The notes beneath the pieces were generated by a model, which was not told the DNA's origin, searched no databases, and saw nothing but the letters and a program-made list of their open reading frames with translations. DNA of 64,000 nt from Streptomyces griseorubiginosus. GTDB lineage: Bacteria; Actinomycetota; Actinomycetes; Streptomycetales; Streptomycetaceae. A program made the position numbers and the translations under genes. Of this stretch, positions 8,912 to 17,612 are shown piece after piece. The stretch spans positions 1 to 64,000 of the forward strand of contig NZ_WVUG01000013.1 in assembly GCF_017614965.1 (NCBI RefSeq), written 5' to 3'. Position 1 is the stretch's first letter. Each line of letters opens with the position of its first letter.

Positions 8912-9310
8912 TCATGAACGTGCGTCGGCGTCGGCGCCCTGGTCGTGGCGGGCGCGGGCTTCGCGGATGTCGCCGCGATGCGCCACGGCCCATTCGTGGA
9001 GCGCGGTGATGGGGACGAGCAGGGTCCGGCCCAGTTCGGTCAGTTCGTAATCGACCCGTGGCGGCACGGTGGCATAGGCGGTACGGCTGACGAGGCCGTC
9101 GCGGACCAGTGCGCGCAGAGTCAGGGTCAGCATCCGCTGGCTGATCCCGTCGATCTCGCGGTGGAGTTCGTTGAAACGGTGGGTGCGCTCACCGAGCAGC
9201 ACGACGACCAGGGCGCTCCACTTGTCGCCGACCCGGTCGAGCACCTCACGGATCGGACAGTCCTTTTCGAGAAGGTCGTCCACAGGCACACCGCTGTACG
9301 TGGCTGACAT
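8912..9310 (-). CDS. HxlR-family winged-helix regulator
   Basis: A 132-residue regulator with the family's N-terminal Cys (KDCPIREVLDRVGDKW) and the winged helix FNELHREIDGISQRMLTLTL, followed by LRALVRDGLVSR. HxlR proteins often sense electrophiles or quinones through the N-terminal Cys. It is divergent from a secreted SnoaL-like gene across 254 bp that hold a perfect GTTAC-N9-GTAAC repeat 54 bp upstream of this start, a good autoregulatory operator. Its promoter and 5' end recur as two degenerate copies in the window. Likely targets are the flanking SnoaL genes and the hydrolase/isomerase pair. Confidence 0.88.
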   Translation of the reverse strand: MSATYSGVPVDDLLEKDCPIREVLDRVGDKWSALVVVLLGERTHRFNELHREIDGISQRMLTLTLRALVRDGLVSRTAYATVPPRVDYELTELGRTLLVPITALHEWAVAHRGDIREARARHDQGADADARS

Positions 9311-9354
9311 GAAAGTGCCTCCTTACGTCTTCGCCGATGGTGACTCATGATGAG

Positions 9355-9373
9355 GTTACGCACAAGGGGTAAC
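9355..9373. promoter_or_regulatory. HxlR operator, copy 2 (intact gene)
   Basis: Perfect inverted repeat GTTAC-N9-GTAAC centred 54 bp upstream of the HxlR ATG and about 200 bp before the divergent SnoaL gene. Conserved in position and sequence with the copies at 3306-3324 and 34188-34206. Confidence 0.6.
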
Positions 9374-9564
9374 TGGGGTCCCGAGGTGCGAGACCGCCTC
9401 CGCGAGGTGTTCGTGACATCTCCGGTGAATCTCGCCGACTCGGATTCGCTCGCGTACTCGGCTTCATCTCGTCGTGCCGCAGCCGCCCCCCGAACTCCCG
9501 ACGCCCAACGGCCTGGATCAGTGCCTGGCACAGACGGCCCGCAGCAAGGAAAGAGAGTCCTTCC

Positions 9565-10500
9565 ATGCCCATCCTCGAGAGCCGTACGAGGACGTTAACC
9601 CGGATACTCGTGGCCGCGGCCACGGCTGGCGTTGTGTCGGTCGGGGGCGTCACGGCTGCGGTGGCGTCTCCCCAGCAGCCCTCCGCCACCTCGGCGCAGG
9701 TCGGCAGCGCTAGGACCGCGGCGAACAAGGCAATGGTGGTCCACTTCATGGACCAGCTGTTCAACCACGGCAATCTCGCCGTGATCGACAGGTTTGTCCG
9801 GCCCGACTACATCCAGCACAACCCGAACTCTCCTGATGGCCCTGATGCGCTGCGTCGCTTGGTGACCGGACTGCGGGCCGAACACCCGCAGTTGCATGTC
9901 ACCGTCCAGCGGGCTATCGCCGAGGGAGACCTGGTCCTGCTGCACTCCCACTCCGTGTCGGAGCCCGGCGACAAGGGGGATGCGATCGTTGACATCTTCC
10001 GGATCCAGGACGGCAGGATCGCCGAACACTGGGACGTGATCCAGCCGGTCCCGGACACCACCGTCAGCGGCAACGACATGTTCTCCACACTGAGCGCCCC
10101 ACAGAGACAGTGGCCGGACCCGAGCGTGTCCACCGCCGCGAGCAAGCGGGTTGCTACGGCCATGTTCAACGAGGTGACCCAGGACCGGGACGCCACCGCC
10201 CTCGACCGGTACGCCGTGGACCCCTTCTACCAGCACAACCCGCAGTCCCCGAACGGCACGGCGGCAGCCAAGGCGTTCTTCTCGTCCGTCCTGGAGAACC
10301 CCGGCTTCAGCGTCAGCGTCAAGCGAGTCATCGCCGAGGGCGACTACGTCGCCTTCCACGCCCTTTACAAGTTCGCCCCCAACGACCCGGGTAACGCGGT
10401 CCTCGACCTGTACCGCGTCCGCGATGGGAAGGTCGTCGAGCACTGGGACGTCATCCAGCCGGTCCCGGCGGCGTCGGCCAACGACAACACCATGTTCTAG
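9565..10500 (+). CDS. Secreted protein with two SnoaL-like (NTF2-fold) domains
   Basis: A 311-residue protein. Residues 1-35 form a Sec signal peptide (basic start, hydrophobic VAAATAGVVSVGGVTAAVA, cleavage near ASP). Two homologous SnoaL-like domains follow (about 50-165 and 185-305). Each carries a QHNP box, an AEGD(L/Y)V strand and a final EHWDVIQPVP motif. SnoaL-like proteins include cyclases, isomerases and many proteins of unknown activity. The two halves are clearly an internal duplication. The next gene is a cytoplasmic paralogue 40 bp downstream, and a third copy lies at 33342-34133. Function unknown; it is the only exported one of the set. Confidence 0.85.
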   Translation: MPILESRTRTLTRILVAAATAGVVSVGGVTAAVASPQQPSATSAQVGSARTAANKAMVVHFMDQLFNHGNLAVIDRFVRPDYIQHNPNSPDGPDALRRLVTGLRAEHPQLHVTVQRAIAEGDLVLLHSHSVSEPGDKGDAIVDIFRIQDGRIAEHWDVIQPVPDTTVSGNDMFSTLSAPQRQWPDPSVSTAASKRVATAMFNEVTQDRDATALDRYAVDPFYQHNPQSPNGTAAAKAFFSSVLENPGFSVSVKRVIAEGDYVAFHALYKFAPNDPGNAVLDLYRVRDGKVVEHWDVIQPVPAASANDNTMF

Positions 10501-10540
10501 TCCCGTTTACCTACTACGAGTCAGAAAGACAGGCACCACC

Positions 10541-11326
10541 ATGTCCACTGAGAACAAAGAGCTGGTCGTCCACTTCTACAACGAGCTGTTCGCCAACGGC
10601 AATCTCGACGTCATCGACAAGTACGTCGGGGAGGAATACATCCAGCACAACCCCTGGGCCCCCAACGGCACCGAGGCGCTGCGCGGCTTCGTGACCGGCT
10701 TCCGCAAGCGCTACCCGGACCTGCAGTACGAGGTCGCGCGGGTCATCGCCGAGGACGACCTGGTCCTGCTGCACTCCCATGCCGTGGGTGAGCCGGGCAC
10801 CAAGGGCCAGGTGGTGGTCGACATCTTCCGGGTTCGGGACGGCAAGATCGTCGAGCACTGGGACGTGATCCAGGACGTCCCGGACAGCACGGCCAGCGGC
10901 AACGACCTGCATTCCACGCTGAGTGCCCCGGCCAGCCAGTCCCCAGACGCGTCCAGCGCCGCGAGCAAGGAGGTCGTGTCGGCTCTGCTGGACGCGTTGC
11001 TCACCGACCGGGACGTCAGCGCCTGGGACCGGTATGCCGCCGATCCGTACTACGCGCACAACCCGAAGAACCTCAACGGTGTGGCGGCCGCCAAGGAAGC
11101 CTTCACGTCGGCCTTCGCAGCGTTCCCGGATCTCCGCATGGACATCAAGCGGATCATCGCCGACGGGGAGTACGTCGCGGTCCACCACACCTTCCAGATG
11201 AACGCGGACGACCGCGGGGCGGCCGTCGTCGACATCTTCCGGGTTCAGAACGGCAAGATCGTCGAACACTGGGACGTCTTCCAGCCGGTCCCGGAGAAGT
11301 CGGCCAACGACAACACCATGTTCTAG
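10541..11326 (+). CDS. Double SnoaL-like domain protein (cytoplasmic paralogue)
   Basis: A 261-residue paralogue of the preceding gene without a signal peptide. It has the same two NTF2-fold halves, with QHNP in the first and AHNP in the second, EHWDV boxes, and the shared C-terminal ANDNTMF. The ATG at 10541 is preferred over an upstream in-frame start inside the previous gene, because homology begins there and a purine-rich AGAAAGACAGG precedes it. The pair probably arose by tandem duplication and one member lost or gained the export signal. Catalytic residues cannot be assigned. Confidence 0.85.
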   Translation: MSTENKELVVHFYNELFANGNLDVIDKYVGEEYIQHNPWAPNGTEALRGFVTGFRKRYPDLQYEVARVIAEDDLVLLHSHAVGEPGTKGQVVVDIFRVRDGKIVEHWDVIQDVPDSTASGNDLHSTLSAPASQSPDASSAASKEVVSALLDALLTDRDVSAWDRYAADPYYAHNPKNLNGVAAAKEAFTSAFAAFPDLRMDIKRIIADGEYVAVHHTFQMNADDRGAAVVDIFRVQNGKIVEHWDVFQPVPEKSANDNTMF

Positions 11327-11334
11327 CCGTGGCC

Positions 11335-11370
11335 CGGGTCGGGCGGGCCGATGCCGGCCCGCCCGACCCG
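11335..11370 (+). terminator. GC-rich hairpin after the SnoaL genes
   Basis: A perfect 15-bp stem (11335-11349 with 11356-11370) and 6-nt loop lie 9 bp after the stop codon. It has no U-tract, as is usual in high-GC actinomycetes. Confidence 0.65.
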
Positions 11371-11447
11371 TCACCCCTCGCATTAGCAGCCGAAAAGCGC
11401 GAAAAAGACCGAGAAGGTCCGAGAAGGACACGCACGAGAAGGACGAC

Positions 11448-11849
11448 ATGAGGGAACCTCTGAGCTACGAGACCGCGCACCGTGCCGCCAAGGCCGTGCT
11501 GGAGGCCGCACGCGCGGACGGCCTGAAGGTGTGCGTCACCGTGGTCAACGGCAGCGGCGTCGTCAAGGTGGTGCTGCAGGACGACGGCGCCGGACCGATG
11601 GGCGTGGAGACCTCACGCCGCAAGGCCTACACAGCCGCGGTGATGCACATGCCGACCGCGGTGTTCGCGGAGTTCGCCAGGGACCCCCACTTGATCGACG
11701 CCCAGCTGCTGGCGATCCCCGGTGGACACCCGATCGTCACGGACGACGGCGAGACCATCGGGGGCATCGGGGTGGGCGGCGCGGACGGTGCCACCGACGA
11801 CCGCCTGGCGGCGCAGGCGCTGAAGCGCATCGCGGAGCTGCTGGCGTAA
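11448..11849 (+). CDS. GlcG/HbpS-family heme-binding-like protein (DUF336)
   Basis: A 133-residue protein of the GlcG/HbpS family. It has the N-terminal helix (AHRAAKAVLEAARADG), then VTVVNGSGVVKVV, and the signature GGHPIVTDDGETIGGIGV followed by a DDRLAAQALKRI C-terminal helix. Members bind heme or act in glycolate, diol or corrinoid pathways and often sit as accessory genes in catabolic operons. No signal peptide, so cytoplasmic. It precedes the amidohydrolase by 72 bp on the same strand and may be part of that operon. Its ligand is not deducible. Confidence 0.82.
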   Translation: MREPLSYETAHRAAKAVLEAARADGLKVCVTVVNGSGVVKVVLQDDGAGPMGVETSRRKAYTAAVMHMPTAVFAEFARDPHLIDAQLLAIPGGHPIVTDDGETIGGIGVGGADGATDDRLAAQALKRIAELLA

Positions 11850-11921
11850 GCGTGGCGGAGCACCGCACAAGCAACTCGAACGACCCCCGCACATCGAAAG
11901 CAATCGCCAAAGGAGCCGACA

Positions 11922-12998
11922 GTGATCGATGACACCCTCGTGGTCGAAGGTGTGGCGCATGACTACAACTTCCTGCCCGAGAACTGCGTCGACGAGGATC
12001 AGATAGGCCGCATGGTCGGCGAGCACATGCACCACCTGCACGGGCAATGGAGCGGCCCGGAATACACCATCGAGAAGTCGACGTGGATGAACCACGGTGC
12101 CGGCCCCGAGGTGCTCGGCCGGGCGATCCTGGCGGAGAGCCAGTCCGACATCGTGGTCTACCACGACACGCCGATCTACCACTTCTTCCACGACGGCGGT
12201 TCCCCGCTGGCCACCGGCCTGGCGATGCGCGAACGCTGGCCGAACCGGGTGTTCGTCTACGGCGCGGTGTCCCCGCTGCGGCCCGGCGCGGTGGAACGGG
12301 TCGACGAGCTCGTCGACGAACACCGGGTGAACGCGCTCAAGTTCTACCCGTACGACATGGTCGACGGGCGGATCACTGGCCTGGACATGGGTGATCCGAA
12401 GACGAGCTTCCCGGTGTACGAGCGTGCCCTGGAGCGCGGCATCAAGGTCGTCGCGGTCCACAAGGCACTCCCAGTCGGCCCCGGGCCGGCGGGCTCCCTG
12501 CGCGTCGACGACATCGAGGCAGCCGCGGCGGAGTTCCCCGACCTGACCTTCGAGATCGTGCACGGCGGGCTGGCGTTCGTCGAGGAGACGGCGCTGCTAA
12601 TGGACACCACCCTCAACGTCGTGGTCAACCTGGAAGTGACCGCCTCCCTGGTGCGCACGGCCCCGCGCCGGTTCGCCAAGGCGATGGGGGCCTTCCTCGG
12701 CGCGCACAACGGCTCCCAGCGCATCATCTGGGGCACCGGCTGCCTCGCGGCCCACCCGCGCCCGCTGATCGAGGCGTTCTGGAACTTCGAGACGCCGCGG
12801 GACCTGGTCGAGGAGGAAGGCCTGGCGCCGCTGACCCTCCAGGCGAAGAAGGACATCCTCGGCGCCAACTTCCTACGTATGCACGGCATCGACGAGAAGG
12901 AGCTGCGAGCCCGGATCGCCGGCGACGAGTTCGACACCGACGAGCTGGCGACTGCCTGGGGAGGCAACGTGGAGCCGGCGCGGGCGGAGGCGGCGTGA
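11922..12998 (+). CDS. Amidohydrolase-2 family protein with atypical metal site
   Basis: A 358-residue TIM-barrel protein of the amidohydrolase-2 (COG2159) family. It keeps His180 (VVAVHKALP) and His214 (EIVHGGLAF). The N-terminal HxH is reduced to a single His13 (GVAHDYNF), and the usual GTDxPH Asp is replaced in WGTGCLAAHP. It may therefore use another metal arrangement or be non-enzymatic. Its stop overlaps the start of a DUF59 gene. From memory, this amidohydrolase-DUF59 pair is also found in binuclear-iron propane/acetone monooxygenase (mimABCD/prmABCD) clusters. No monooxygenase is encoded here, so the role is unknown. Confidence 0.8.
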   Translation: MIDDTLVVEGVAHDYNFLPENCVDEDQIGRMVGEHMHHLHGQWSGPEYTIEKSTWMNHGAGPEVLGRAILAESQSDIVVYHDTPIYHFFHDGGSPLATGLAMRERWPNRVFVYGAVSPLRPGAVERVDELVDEHRVNALKFYPYDMVDGRITGLDMGDPKTSFPVYERALERGIKVVAVHKALPVGPGPAGSLRVDDIEAAAAEFPDLTFEIVHGGLAFVEETALLMDTTLNVVVNLEVTASLVRTAPRRFAKAMGAFLGAHNGSQRIIWGTGCLAAHPRPLIEAFWNFETPRDLVEEEGLAPLTLQAKKDILGANFLRMHGIDEKELRARIAGDEFDTDELATAWGGNVEPARAEAA

Positions 12999-13429
12999 TG
13001 AGCGAGGTCACCGGGAGCCGGGCCTGGGAGGTCCTGACCGAGGCACGGGTCCGGGAGGTCCTCAACGAGATCGTCGACCCGTGCAGCAGCGTCGCCGGTG
13101 TCCCGGCTGGCATGGACGACATGGGCATGATCAACGAAGTCCGGTTCACCGACGACGGCGCGGACGGCCGGCGGATCGGTGTGAAGATCACCCTCACCGA
13201 CCCCACCTGCATGCTGCTGGCCACCTTCGTCAACGAGACGCGTATCCGGCTGGCCGCACTGCCCGGTGTCACCGGCGTAGAGGTCTCCCTGGACCACGAA
13301 ACGGAGTGGACCGAGGACCGACTCGCCCCGCACTACCGCCAGAGGCTCGAGGAGCACCGGGCGAAAAAGCGCAGGAGGCTCCTGCCGCTGACTCCGGTGG
13401 GCTCCGCGCGGAACAGAAAGGAGCCCTGA
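12998..13429 (+). CDS. DUF59/MIP18-family metal-sulfur cluster assembly protein
   Basis: A 143-residue protein with a MIP18/PaaD-like fold: helix (TEARVREVLNEIVDPCSS), then GMINEVRF, GVKITLTDPTCMLLATF and GVTGVEVSL. The Cys in DPTC is the conserved family cysteine. Such proteins assist Fe-S or metal cofactor insertion into specific partners. The ATG at 12998 (GGAGG 8 bp upstream) overlaps the amidohydrolase stop; a GTG one codon earlier is possible. The C-terminus is basic and extends beyond the usual domain. The tight coupling suggests it serves the amidohydrolase or a partner encoded elsewhere. Confidence 0.82.
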   Translation: MSEVTGSRAWEVLTEARVREVLNEIVDPCSSVAGVPAGMDDMGMINEVRFTDDGADGRRIGVKITLTDPTCMLLATFVNETRIRLAALPGVTGVEVSLDHETEWTEDRLAPHYRQRLEEHRAKKRRRLLPLTPVGSARNRKEP

Positions 13430-14466
13430 TGAGCGACCCGACCGCGGCCTTGGCCGCACCCCAGGACGAGGCCGCGGTACGGGCCCACAACGCCAAGATC
13501 GCCCAGCGCTACCTCGAGGGTCTCAGCCAGGCGCCCAAGCCGGCCCTCACGCTCCCCCCGCCGGACGTACGGGTGATCCGCGACCTGGCATTCGGCCGCG
13601 CGGACGGCGCCGAGGACGGGACCGAGCTCCGCATGGATCTCTACCTGCCGACAGGCTCCCCTCTGCCCGCGCCGGTGATCGTGTGGCTGCCCGGCGGCGG
13701 CTGGCGGATGCAGCGTAGAGGGAATGGACCGAACCTGACCCGCCTTTTCGCGCAGCGCGGCTACGCGATGGCCGACGTCGAATACCGTTCCAGCGCGGTT
13801 GCCATCTGGCCCGCCCAACTCGACGACGTCACCGCCGCACTGCGCCACCTGCGCCGTATCGCGCCGGAGTACGGCCTGGACGTGGACGCGGTCGGCCTGT
13901 GGGGTAGCTCATCCGGAGGCCACCTGGCGCTGCACGCGGGCTTCGCCGGGGCACGCCCGGACCGCGAGGACCAGCCCGCGGTCCGGGCGGTGGTCGCGGG
14001 ATACCCGTGTACCGACCTGCTCTCCGTGACCGAGGACGCCCTCCCCGGCGGCATCCTCGCCGACCAGGACCCAGACGACCCGTCCTGGGGCCTGCTGGGC
14101 GGACGGCCCGCCGACCTACCGGACCTCGCCCGCGATGCCAGTCCGGTTCACCACGTCGGCCCTGGCGTCCCGCCTGTCCTGCTGCTCCACGGTGACGCCG
14201 ACCTGGTCATGGGTCCGGCACAGGCCCACAGGCTGTTCGACGCGCTCGTCGCCGGCGACGCCGAGGCCCATCTCCTCATGGTCCACGGAGCCGACCACGG
14301 CTTCCTGAACACGGGGGTCTGGGAGAACCAAGAGTCGCCGTACCGCGCCACCCTGCGGTCATCGCGAGACGCGGCCGGCACCAGGGAACGGGCCGCCATC
14401 CTCACCCCTGGCCTGATCGAGCGGTTCTTCGACAGACACCTGCGCCGGGAGCCCTGGGGCGACTGA
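13429..14466 (+). CDS. Alpha/beta hydrolase (BD-FAE/carboxylesterase type)
   Basis: A 345-residue cytoplasmic esterase. The oxyanion motif is WLPGGGW, the nucleophile Ser161 lies in GSSSGGH, the acid is probably the Asp of LLHGDADLV, and the base is the His in GADHGFL. The ATG overlaps the DUF59 stop (ATGA), with AAAGGAG ahead of it; a longer in-frame version would run inside the DUF59 gene. It forms a translationally coupled trio with the amidohydrolase and DUF59 genes. The family hydrolyses feruloyl, acetyl or other small esters; the natural substrate is unknown. Confidence 0.87.
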   Translation: MSDPTAALAAPQDEAAVRAHNAKIAQRYLEGLSQAPKPALTLPPPDVRVIRDLAFGRADGAEDGTELRMDLYLPTGSPLPAPVIVWLPGGGWRMQRRGNGPNLTRLFAQRGYAMADVEYRSSAVAIWPAQLDDVTAALRHLRRIAPEYGLDVDAVGLWGSSSGGHLALHAGFAGARPDREDQPAVRAVVAGYPCTDLLSVTEDALPGGILADQDPDDPSWGLLGGRPADLPDLARDASPVHHVGPGVPPVLLLHGDADLVMGPAQAHRLFDALVAGDAEAHLLMVHGADHGFLNTGVWENQESPYRATLRSSRDAAGTRERAAILTPGLIERFFDRHLRREPWGD

Positions 14467-15286
14467 AAACAGCCGAACCCCAAGTCTTCCGACCAGCGCC
14501 TGAGTTCCCTCGCTCGATCCCGAGGGGGCGGTCAGAGCTGGGACAGCCGACGCAGGACATCCCTGGTCGTTGCAGAGATCAGCGGGCGCCCATGAAGGCC
14601 GGAGAGCATGTCGGCGACAGCCTGTGTTCCGACGGTCCGGCGCACGGCATGTCGGCGGCTTCCTTCGACCAGCCGGTCAAGGCCTGCGTCGTCCGCGAGG
14701 GTTCAGCCGGTGGGCGATGTTCTCACGAAGCCGGACTTCCCACCGGCGGCTCTGGCTGCGGCGAGAGCCTTGCTCACGGCTGTCGCCAGGCCCCTGTGAA
14801 CACGCTGCCGCCAGTTTGCGATCGGCGGGCCAGCCCAGCGGGCCCGGCGAGGATCTCCCTTACGCGCTGAGCGGACGGAGTGCCTCGGCGTAGCGTCCGG
14901 CTCCCGATCCGGGGGGCGAGCTTCGGCGTCCGCAAGCGACTCCCTGGCACCGGTACCATCAAGGACATATCGACGAAGTCGACGCCAGCATCCCTGGCGA
15001 TCACGCCAAGATGCCGTTGCATTCCCGCAAAATCCTTGTTGAGATCGGCCCACAGCGAGCCGGGAGGCGTCCGGGCGACGCCCGCTCGGAGGGGCCTACA
15101 GCGGCGGAGGCGCTGTCCACGCTCAGCGCGGGATCGGCGTCCGTGACCGCTCCCGCTTCGCTGCCGGTGTCCACCACACCCTCGGGCGCTGGCGTGTTCG
15201 AGCCGTACCCGCGCGCCCGCGCAGGTCAGATAGCTCGCTAAGTGGTAAAAGTGGGAACACACCGTTGCCATCTTTCCCGCCAGTGC
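14467..15286. other. 820-bp gene-poor region with decayed coding remnants
   Basis: No intact gene is recognised. On the minus strand, two short stretches look like eroded C-termini. One ends at a TGA at 14532-14534 (…SATTRDVLRRLSQL). The other is the SGNH-hydrolase-like fragment listed separately. Codon bias is broken and the frames are interrupted, consistent with old gene decay between two catabolic modules. Confidence 0.5.
14860..15065 (-). pseudogene. Possible C-terminal remnant of an SGNH/GDSL hydrolase
   Basis: A minus-strand stretch reading VIARDAGVDFVDMS, followed after a frame change by GRYAEALRPLSA and a TAA at 14860-14862. It resembles the end of actinomycete SGNH hydrolases, where an AG-x-FVDM strand precedes a C-terminal helix ending near a short alanine-rich tail. 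The catalytic SGNH boxes are missing. Limits are approximate and the identification is tentative. Confidence 0.28.
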
Positions 15287-17419
15287 TCACTGTTCCGGGC
15301 GACTGAGACGCAGCAGGACTGCGGAGTTGGTGCGGGGCAGGGACACGGTGAGGGTTCCGTCGGCCGCGTCCCAGGTCGCCGTGGCGCCCGCGTCCCTCGG
15401 ATAGAGCACTTCCGGGTGCAGGCGGCTACCCCGCAGGTGGGGAATGTGTATACCGCGGACGCCGGTGTCGGCGTTCTGCGCAGCCTCCTCGTCCGAGACC
15501 GCGTCGCGTCGCCACAGCGCGAGGTACGTCGCGGAGTCACCCCGCAGTCCGTGGGCGAGCCAGGAGTCCTCCCACCCGGGCAGGCCCAGCGGCCAGAACG
15601 GGCGGGCGGTAGCGATCTCCGGCCTGATGCGCTTGTACAACTCGATGGCCGAGCGCACGAGGGTGAGCTGCTCCTGGTCCATGCGGTCCAGGAAGCCGGA
15701 GAGGTGCACGCGGCCCAGCAGGGCGGTGGTCATCGTGAAGGCGATCGTGTCGAGGTCGAAGTGAGGTTGCGGGTAGGCCCACACAGCGGCCTGCTCGGGT
15801 GCCACCGCAGTGGCGGCCGCCGCCGCTATGGGCGGGTAACGCAACGGGTCCTGCTGGTCGCTGGTGGACTGCAACTGGGTCACAGCAAGCTGTGCGTAGT
15901 CCATGCGCAGCCCGCCCGAACCGCAGTTCTCCAGCACCAGGCCGGGATGCCGGTCGAGGAGTGAGGCGAGCCAGTCGAGGTGGGCGCGATGGTGCCCGAG
16001 CAGGCCGGCGCCAGCGCTTTCCGTGCCGTTCTCGGTGCCGGGGCCGGCGTTGATGTTGTAGTCGAGTTTGAGGTAGCCCACGCCCCATTCGCCGACGATG
16101 CGGTCCACGACTCGGTCGAGGTGGGCCCGGGCGGCGGGGTGGCGCAGGTCGAGGTGGTGGCGGCCGTGCTCAGTCAGCCGGACCCCTCCCCGCCGGAAGA
16201 ACGCCTGGTCGGGCAGGGTCCGGGCCAGTGGGCTGCGTACGCCGACGACTTCGGGCTCCAGCCACAGGCCGGGTGTCATGCCGTGGCGGCGGATCGCGTC
16301 GAGGACTTCCTGGATACCGCCGGGGAAGCGCCGCCCGGCGGGTTCCCAGGCGCCCACGGCATCCCACCAGCCCTGCGCGTCGTCGTCGTACCAGCCGGCG
16401 TCGATGACGAACACCTCGGCTCCGGCCACCCCGGCTGCCTCGATGAGCGGCAGGAGCTTGTCGGTGGTGGGGTCGCCCATGAGGGTGTTCATGTAGTCGT
16501 TGTAGATCACGGGAAGCGCCGTGTGATCCGGGTGGACGCGGCGGATGTGGCGGCGGTAGGCGGTGAGCTCACCGAACGCCGCGTCCAGGCCGCCGCTGTG
16601 GGTGCGGACCAGGACGGCGGGCACGGTGGTGAACTCCTCTCCCGGGGCCAGCGTCTGCCGCCACTGATGATGCGCATCATCCGGTCCGAACAGGGCGAGG
16701 TAGGCGGCGCCCTCCCGTTCCCCGGTCTCGAAGCGCCAGCCGGCGCTGGACTCGATCTGCCAGAGCCAGGCGCCTCCGGCGCGGTCGGTGAGGGCGGCGA
16801 GGGGAAGGTGTCGGCCGGTCGACCAGGTGCCCTGGGAGTAGCGCTCGAAGCAGCCGCGGCCTTCGTGGCCGTGGGCGGACCTGTTCAGCGGGACGACCTG
16901 GTCCCGGAACGCGGCCTGGCGCCAGCGGCATTCGGCGAGCCAGTCGTTGTCCGCCCAGTGCAGGGTCAGGCCGTCGAGGCCCTTCTCCCCGTCGGTGATG
17001 CCACCGAGCGTGAGGGTGGACACGCCCTCCAGGTGCAGGGGGGCGTCGCCCTCGTTGACCAGCCGGACCTGCGAGCGCACGAAGCCCGCTCCGGGAACGG
17101 TGCTGAGGGTGACGTCGGCGGCGAGTCCGCTTTCCGGGTCGGCCAGCCGTATCGTGGTGCGCCGCCACATTCCGTCTTCGACCGTCTGGTGGCCGCGGAG
17201 GGCCAGGCGGCCACCGACGGTCGTGTCGATGAAGCGTTCTCCCGACCAGGTCCGGCCGTGCCCGGTGAGTATGACCTCGACGAGGGGGACGAGGCAGTCC
17301 CATGGGCGGCCGTCGGTGGTGAGTCTGACCGATCCCGAAGGGTCCGCCACGGCGCGCAGCCCGAGGGCTTCAGCGCTCCACAGCAGGGACTCCTGGGCGA
17401 TCTCGGCGGCAGCTGTCAA
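15287..17419 (-). CDS. GH36 alpha-galactosidase (or related exo-glycosidase)
   Basis: A 710-residue cytoplasmic GH36 enzyme with an N-terminal beta-supersandwich (1-300), a TIM barrel (300-620) and a C-terminal beta domain. The nucleophile is Asp453 in YLKLDYNI and the acid/base Asp521 in STSDQQDP; VIDAGWYDDD is the family's barrel strand. GH36 retaining enzymes remove alpha-D-galactose, and some related enzymes take beta-L-arabinopyranose, which has the same ring configuration. No signal peptide, so it should act on imported oligosaccharides. It is divergent from the LacI gene and precedes the transporter and ara genes. It therefore probably processes a galactose- or arabinose-containing oligosaccharide taken up by this ABC system. 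Confidence 0.88.
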   Translation of the reverse strand: MTAAAEIAQESLLWSAEALGLRAVADPSGSVRLTTDGRPWDCLVPLVEVILTGHGRTWSGERFIDTTVGGRLALRGHQTVEDGMWRRTTIRLADPESGLAADVTLSTVPGAGFVRSQVRLVNEGDAPLHLEGVSTLTLGGITDGEKGLDGLTLHWADNDWLAECRWRQAAFRDQVVPLNRSAHGHEGRGCFERYSQGTWSTGRHLPLAALTDRAGGAWLWQIESSAGWRFETGEREGAAYLALFGPDDAHHQWRQTLAPGEEFTTVPAVLVRTHSGGLDAAFGELTAYRRHIRRVHPDHTALPVIYNDYMNTLMGDPTTDKLLPLIEAAGVAGAEVFVIDAGWYDDDAQGWWDAVGAWEPAGRRFPGGIQEVLDAIRRHGMTPGLWLEPEVVGVRSPLARTLPDQAFFRRGGVRLTEHGRHHLDLRHPAARAHLDRVVDRIVGEWGVGYLKLDYNINAGPGTENGTESAGAGLLGHHRAHLDWLASLLDRHPGLVLENCGSGGLRMDYAQLAVTQLQSTSDQQDPLRYPPIAAAAATAVAPEQAAVWAYPQPHFDLDTIAFTMTTALLGRVHLSGFLDRMDQEQLTLVRSAIELYKRIRPEIATARPFWPLGLPGWEDSWLAHGLRGDSATYLALWRRDAVSDEEAAQNADTGVRGIHIPHLRGSRLHPEVLYPRDAGATATWDAADGTLTVSLPRTNSAVLLRLSRPEQ

Positions 17420-17589
17420 CGCGTTTTCCCTTCTGGGACAAGTGCTCGTTTCAGTGGCCCGACACAGGTCGTTTTAGGGGCAGTTGTGCAGGTGGCGTGT
17501 AGTTTCCGGTGGCTCTGCGGGTTGCCGGGGCAAGCCCCGCGTCTGTGCCGGATGGGTAACGCCGTGGTTGCGACCTCTTGACGGCCGTG

Positions 17590-17605
17590 TTGTGACCGCT
17601 CACAA
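17590..17605. promoter_or_regulatory. LacI-type operator 1
   Basis: TTGTGACCGCTCACAA, a palindrome with one central mismatch pair, in the divergent GH36-lacI region, 8 bp before the LacI ATG. Probably bound by the adjacent LacI regulator. Confidence 0.65.
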
Positions 17606-17612
17606 TCCTCGC

